Shown: positions 16,660 to 20,369 of the stretch, one piece after another | Numbering within the stretch: position 1 is the first letter of the stretch | Layout of the letters: every line of letters begins with the position of its first letter | DNA from: Fusobacterium sp. | GTDB lineage: Bacteria; Fusobacteriota; Fusobacteriia; Fusobacteriales; Fusobacteriaceae | Assembly: GCF_019012925.1 (NCBI RefSeq) | Contig: NZ_JAGIRL010000009.1 | Coordinates: forward strand, 1-20,369 | Direction of reading: 5' to 3' | DNA: 20,369 nt | Translations under genes and position numbers: made by a program | Notes under the pieces: generated by a model | Databases searched by the model: none | Told to the model about the DNA's origin: nothing | The model's input: the letters and a program-made list of their open reading frames with translations, nothing else

Positions 16660-16667
16660 AAAGTCAT

Positions 16668-16683
16668 AACCGATTAACGTGTT
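16668..16683 (+). promoter_or_regulatory. Predicted GntR operator, copy 2
   Basis: AACCGATTAACGTGTT, matching the copy at 14868-14883 in 13 of 16 positions, including an uninterrupted TTAACGTGTT. It covers the predicted transcription start of the GH88-PTS operon, a classical repressor position. Its presence in two promoters on either side of a GntR gene is the main evidence. Confidence 0.65.
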
Positions 16684-16722
16684 GAGTTGAGAACAAATTT
16701 TTAAATGTGGAAAGAGGTAGAA

Positions 16723-17910
16723 ATGAGAAAAATAAACCATGAACTTTTATTAGGAAGTGAGCGTTATATCAATAACGGACTTATTTCAGAAGAGAAATTA
16801 AATGATGCAATCAATGTGTGTCTACGTAAGGTAGATAAAAACATAGCTAAGTTAGGAGAACTTTTCCCAACACCTGCAACTTTTAATAATGCTTATAAGC
16901 CAATGCCTAATACAGAATGGACTAATGGATTTTGGACAGGAATTTTATGGCTTTGTTATGAACTTACAAATGATGTAAAATATCGTAATTTAGCTGAAAA
17001 AAATGTTGAGTCTTTCTTAGATAGAATAGAAAAAAACATAGAGGTAGAACACCATGACTTAGGGTTCTTATACAGTATATCTTGTGTAAGTGCATACAAA
17101 TTAACTGGAAATGAGAAAGCTAAAAGAGCAGCTATCTTAGCAGCAGATAAACTAATTAGCCGTTATCAAGAGAAAGGACAATTTATCCAAGCTTGGGGAG
17201 AATTAGGAGCAAAAGATAACTATCGTTTAATAGTTGATTGTTTACTAAATATCCCATTATTATACTGGGCTACTGAAGTAACTAATGATACTAAATATAG
17301 AGAAATTGCAAAGAAACACTATATATCTACAATCAATAATGCAATTCGTGAAGATGCATCAGCATTCCATACTTTTTACTTTGATCCAGAGACAGGACTT
17401 CCATCACATGGAAAAACAAGACAAGGTTATTCAGATGATTCAAGCTGGGCAAGAGGTCAATCTTGGTTAGTATATGGAATAGCATTAAACCACTCATATG
17501 TAGAAAATGAAGATAATATTGAGTTATTTGAAGCTATTACAAACTATTTCTTAAACAGATTACCAAAAGACTTCGTAAGTTACTGGGATTTAATATTTGG
17601 AGATAATTCTGGACAATCAAAAGATTCATCAGCTACAGCAATAGCAGTGTGTGGAATGAATTTAATGGATAAGTATTTACCAGAAACAAATAAGTATAAA
17701 CTTATTTATAAGTATGCTGCACATTCAATGTTAGGAAGCTTAATTGATAACTATACTGATGACTTAACAGATGGAATACAAGCTCTTATAAATGAAGGAG
17801 TTTACTCTTGGCATTCAGGAAAAGGTGTCAATGAAGGAAACATTTGGGGAGACTATTTTTATTTAGAAGCTTTAGTTAGATTTAAAAAGAATTGGAAAAT
17901 GTATTGGTAG
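16723..17910 (+). CDS. ugl: Unsaturated glucuronyl hydrolase (GH88)
   Basis: Hydrates the 4,5-double bond of unsaturated uronic acid at the non-reducing end of lyase-made disaccharides, releasing the amino sugar or sugar and 4-deoxy-5-ketouronate for KduI. 395 residues, all-alpha barrel family, cytoplasmic (no signal peptide). Key regions: NTEWTNGFWTGILWL (63-77), HHDLGFLY with Asp112, RLIVDCLLNIPLLYWA with Asp172 (matching the two catalytic Asp residues, about 60 apart as in Bacillus UGL), and SSWARGQSWLVYGIAL. ATG 16723 has AAAGAGG upstream; an in-frame ATG at 16705 has none. It uses CGT for about six of 14 arginines, more than the neighbouring transport and regulator genes. First gene of the PTS operon. 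Confidence 0.95.
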   Translation: MRKINHELLLGSERYINNGLISEEKLNDAINVCLRKVDKNIAKLGELFPTPATFNNAYKPMPNTEWTNGFWTGILWLCYELTNDVKYRNLAEKNVESFLDRIEKNIEVEHHDLGFLYSISCVSAYKLTGNEKAKRAAILAADKLISRYQEKGQFIQAWGELGAKDNYRLIVDCLLNIPLLYWATEVTNDTKYREIAKKHYISTINNAIREDASAFHTFYFDPETGLPSHGKTRQGYSDDSSWARGQSWLVYGIALNHSYVENEDNIELFEAITNYFLNRLPKDFVSYWDLIFGDNSGQSKDSSATAIAVCGMNLMDKYLPETNKYKLIYKYAAHSMLGSLIDNYTDDLTDGIQALINEGVYSWHSGKGVNEGNIWGDYFYLEALVRFKKNWKMYW

Positions 17911-17922
17911 GAGGAATTTATT

Positions 17923-18423
17923 ATGAACAAACCTAATATTAAAATGGTAAGAATCGACGAGAGATTAATTCACGGACAAGGACAATTATGGATCAAAAAC
18001 CTAGGAGTAAACCTAGTAATCGTTGCAAATGATGATGCAGCAGAAAATGAAATTCAACAAACTTTAATGAGTTCAATTGTACCAAAAGAGATAGGAACAA
18101 GATTCTGGTCAGTTGAAAGAACTGCAAAAGTAATCTGGAAAGCAGCTCCACATCAAACTATATTTGTAATCGTAGCTAGTCCAGAAGATGCTAGAAGATT
18201 ATGTGACTTAGGATTCCCAATGGATGAGTTAAATGTTGGAAATATCCACTCTGGTGAAGGAAAAGAGAAAGTATCTCAATTCATATACTTAGGAGCAGAA
18301 GATAAAGAAGCTTTAAGAACTTTAGAGGACAAATACAATGTAAAATTAAACACTAAAGTTTCTCCAGTATCTACTGATGGAGAGCAGACAGTGGAAACTT
18401 TAAGACAAGCTATTCGTAAATAA
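17923..18423 (+). CDS. PTS system mannose-family EIIB component
   Basis: Cytoplasmic phosphocarrier of 166 residues that transfers phosphate from IIA to the incoming sugar. The active-site motif MVRIDERLIHGQGQ carries phosphoryl-accepting His17. The motif NVGNIHSGEGKEKVSQFIYL is characteristic of the AgaB/AgaV-like (N-acetylgalactosamine and glycosaminoglycan) branch of the mannose-sorbose group. It follows ugl by 12 bases with a TAGGAGGA site. With GH88 as its neighbour the substrate is most likely an unsaturated glycosaminoglycan disaccharide; plain amino sugar remains possible. Confidence 0.95.
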   Translation: MNKPNIKMVRIDERLIHGQGQLWIKNLGVNLVIVANDDAAENEIQQTLMSSIVPKEIGTRFWSVERTAKVIWKAAPHQTIFVIVASPEDARRLCDLGFPMDELNVGNIHSGEGKEKVSQFIYLGAEDKEALRTLEDKYNVKLNTKVSPVSTDGEQTVETLRQAIRK

Positions 18424-18441
18424 TCAAGGGGGTTTAAGGTA

Positions 18442-19260
18442 ATGGAAATTACATTAGTACAAGGGATATTAATTGGATTAGTAACAGCCTTCTGTTATTC
18501 AGGAATGTTACTTGGAATATATACAAATAGAGCTATTGTAATGGCTTTCTTTGTAGGAATTGTTTTAGGAGATTTACAGACTGCACTTATATTTGGAGCT
18601 ATATCTGAATTGGCATTTATGGGATTTGGAGTTGGACCTGGAGGAACTGTACCACCTAACCCAGTAGGACCTGGAATAGTTGGAACTATAATGGCTATAA
18701 CACTTAAAGATCAAGGAATTACACCTGAATCAGCATTAGCATTATCTTTCCCATTTGCAATTCTTTTCCAATTTATTACAACAGCTACTTATACACTATT
18801 TGCTGGATCTGGAAAATGGGCGAAAAATGCTATAGAAAAGAGTCAATGGGGGAAATTTGCTTTAATAGCTAACTCTACTTTTTTAGGACTTGCAGTAATA
18901 GGATTTATAATTGGGGTAACAGCTTCTTTAAGCTTACCAGCATTAAAATTATTTGTTGATGCTTTACCAAAATGGTTAATAGATGGATTCTCAGTAGCAG
19001 GAGGATTAATACCAGCAATTGGATTTGCTATGATATTATCTGTAATGTTAAAGAAAGAAGTAATTCCTTATGCAATATTAGGTTATGTATGTATTGCTTA
19101 CTTAAATCTTCCAATAATGGCAGTAGCTTTAGTAGGAGCAATATTTGCTTTAATAGCTTATAATGGAAAAGCTAATGCACCTGTAGCAGTAACTGAAACT
19201 AGAAATGTAAAACCAGTAACAGATAATATTGATGAGGAGGACTTTAGTGATGGAATCTAA
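18442..19260 (+). CDS. PTS system mannose-family EIIC component
   Basis: Membrane permease subunit of 272 residues, forming the sugar channel with IID. The family block ILGDLQTALIFGAISELAFM-like region (about 41-62) is followed by GPGGTVPPNPVGPGIVGTI, both diagnostic of the EII-Sor/AgaC group. Hydrophobic segments cover most of the chain, and a short charged tail (TDNIDEEDFSDGI) ends it. ATG 18442 follows AAGGGGG nine bases upstream. Its 3' end overlaps the IID gene by 11 bases. Confidence 0.95.
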   Translation: MEITLVQGILIGLVTAFCYSGMLLGIYTNRAIVMAFFVGIVLGDLQTALIFGAISELAFMGFGVGPGGTVPPNPVGPGIVGTIMAITLKDQGITPESALALSFPFAILFQFITTATYTLFAGSGKWAKNAIEKSQWGKFALIANSTFLGLAVIGFIIGVTASLSLPALKLFVDALPKWLIDGFSVAGGLIPAIGFAMILSVMLKKEVIPYAILGYVCIAYLNLPIMAVALVGAIFALIAYNGKANAPVAVTETRNVKPVTDNIDEEDFSDGI

Positions 19261-20071
19261 AAATATGTTGACTAAAAAAGATTATATAATAGCTACAATA
19301 AGAGCACACCTTTTACAAAGTGCTTTTAACTATACCGAGTATCAAGGTGTAGGATATTTAAATATTATATTACCTGGACTTAAAAAAATATATAAGAATG
19401 ACCAAGAAAAATTAAAAGAAGTAGCAATAGCTAACCTTGAATTTTATAACACAAACCCACAAACAATACCTTTCATAACAAGTTTACAACTTGCTATGTA
19501 CCAAGATGGTCAGTCAGCAGCAAACGTTAGAAGTATAAAAATGGCTCTAATGGGACCATTATCAGGAATTGGAGATTCAATATCTCAGTTTGGATTAGCA
19601 CCACTATTTTCTACAATATTTGCAGGTCTTGCTCTTAGTGGACTTGGTTTTGCTCCATTAGGATACCTATTCGCAATGATATCTGTAACACTTATGATAA
19701 AATTATTCTTAGGATTCTTAGGATATAAATTAGGAACTAAAGCAATAAAAAGTTTAAGTGATAAAATTGGAGAGGTATCAGAAGCAGCTAATATAGTTGG
19801 AGTAACAGTTATATCAGCACTAGCGGCAAAATTTGTTAAGGCAAAATTAGCAGTACAATATGTTACTGAAATGACAATAAATGGTCAAACTACTCAAAAA
19901 ATAGTAAGTTTCCAAGAAGTTTTAGATCAAATATTACCAAGCTTACTACCAATAGCAATAACAGGATTAGTATTATACCTACTTAAAAAGAAAAAATGGA
20001 ATACTTACAGATTATTAATTCTATTATTTACTTTAGGTATCGCTCTATCAGCTTTAGGAATTTTGAAGTAG
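19250..20071 (+). CDS. PTS system mannose-family EIID component
   Basis: Second membrane subunit of the mannose-type permease, 273 residues. The N-terminal LTKKDYIIATIRAHLLQSAF, the ALMGPLSGIGDSISQFGLAP block (about 105-124) and Asn/Tyr-rich region with LEFYNTNPQTIPFITSLQLA are typical of EIID-AGA. Hydrophobic helices follow at about 125-170 and near the C-terminus. ATG 19250 is preferred because GAGGAGG lies nine bases before it; an in-frame TTG at 19229 precedes that site. No IIA gene follows immediately: the next gene is heparinase-like, so IIA must be downstream or elsewhere. Confidence 0.95.
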   Translation: MESKNMLTKKDYIIATIRAHLLQSAFNYTEYQGVGYLNIILPGLKKIYKNDQEKLKEVAIANLEFYNTNPQTIPFITSLQLAMYQDGQSAANVRSIKMALMGPLSGIGDSISQFGLAPLFSTIFAGLALSGLGFAPLGYLFAMISVTLMIKLFLGFLGYKLGTKAIKSLSDKIGEVSEAANIVGVTVISALAAKFVKAKLAVQYVTEMTINGQTTQKIVSFQEVLDQILPSLLPIAITGLVLYLLKKKKWNTYRLLILLFTLGIALSALGILK

Positions 20072-20072
20072 T

Positions 20073-20369
20073 ATGGAACTATTAAAAGATTATCAAAGTT
20101 ACTTTTTTAGAAACTCTTTTGTTGAAAGAGTAAGAAAAGAAGATAATGACTTTATATCAGAAATTATGAGAAGATGTGAATACTTATTAAATGACGAGAT
20201 AGTATTTACTGACTCAATGGATATGGAAAGTTCTTTTATTCCATATAAAATAAATGACTATAAATGGAAGGACACTCCTAATGGGGATGAGGAGTGGTGC
20301 TTCATGCTTAGTCGTAATGGATTTACTTTAGATTTAGCTCTTGCTTATCTGTTAACAGATAAGCAAGAG
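20073..20369 (+). CDS. Heparinase II/III-like protein, N-terminal part, cut by window edge
   Basis: Only 99 codons are present, open to the right edge. The protein begins MELLKDYQSYFFRNSF and contains WKDTPNGDEEWCFMLSRNGF followed by LDLALAYLLTDKQE, the tandem pattern (NGD-EW-FMLNR, then LA-AY) of the N-terminal alpha-helical domain of heparinase II/III-type proteins. No signal peptide is visible, so it may be a cytoplasmic oligosaccharide lyase. It starts one base after the IID stop; no strong Shine-Dalgarno is seen, so translation is probably coupled. The same gene order (GH88, IIB, IIC, IID, heparinase-like) occurs in the streptococcal hyaluronan locus. The catalytic domain is outside the window. 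Confidence 0.8.
   Translation, partial: MELLKDYQSYFFRNSFVERVRKEDNDFISEIMRRCEYLLNDEIVFTDSMDMESSFIPYKINDYKWKDTPNGDEEWCFMLSRNGFTLDLALAYLLTDKQE

Overview
The window is AT-rich bacterial chromosome. Codon use is strongly A/T-ending, intergenic DNA is poly-A/T rich, and the proteins mix Firmicute-like features (HrcA/CIRCE, DnaK lacking the Gram-negative nucleotide-binding-domain insert) with a carbohydrate-fermenting gene set. I infer a member of the Fusobacteriota (Fusobacterium or a close relative). The species is not proven from sequence alone. No tRNA, rRNA, insertion sequence, CRISPR array or phage gene was seen, and no gene-free stretch exceeds about 230 bases.

Region 1 (1-4885, minus strand) is the class I heat-shock operon hrcA-grpE-dnaK, then an aldose 1-epimerase-like gene, then dnaJ, which runs off the left edge. 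It is driven by a near-consensus sigma-70-type promoter followed by a perfect CIRCE operator. A hairpin follows dnaK, and a candidate extended -10 promoter lies in front of dnaJ.

Region 2 (about 4890-12050, plus strand) looks like one operon: lipoprotein substrate-binding protein, ABC ATPase, fused two-domain permease, YesM-type histidine kinase, YesN-type AraC response regulator and a HAD phosphatase of the YihX type. The transporter is of the iron(III)/AfuABC/phosphonate class. Because it is coupled to a sugar-type two-component system and a phosphatase, uptake of a phosphorylated organic solute such as a hexose phosphate is at least as likely as iron. A long hairpin at 12061-12106 separates it from the convergent IclR gene.

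Region 3 (12127-20369) is a uronate/glycosaminoglycan utilisation island. A divergent IclR regulator faces kduI-kduD, which convert 4-deoxy-5-keto-uronate to 2-keto-3-deoxygluconate. After a terminator come an unusual signal-less discoidin-like (F5/8 type C) protein and a GntR/HutC regulator. After another terminator comes an operon of unsaturated glucuronyl hydrolase (GH88), mannose-family PTS IIB, IIC and IID, and the start of a heparinase II/III-like protein cut by the right edge. The implied route is PTS import of an unsaturated uronyl disaccharide, cytoplasmic cleavage by GH88, and KduI/KduD processing. PTS IIA, 2-keto-3-deoxygluconate kinase and aldolase are not in the window.

The most informative non-coding signal is a shared 16-bp element (AACGTGTTAACGTGTT and AACCGATTAACGTGTT). 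It is placed within the promoter of the discoidin-like gene and at the start site of the GH88 operon, on both sides of the GntR gene, and is probably that regulator's operator.
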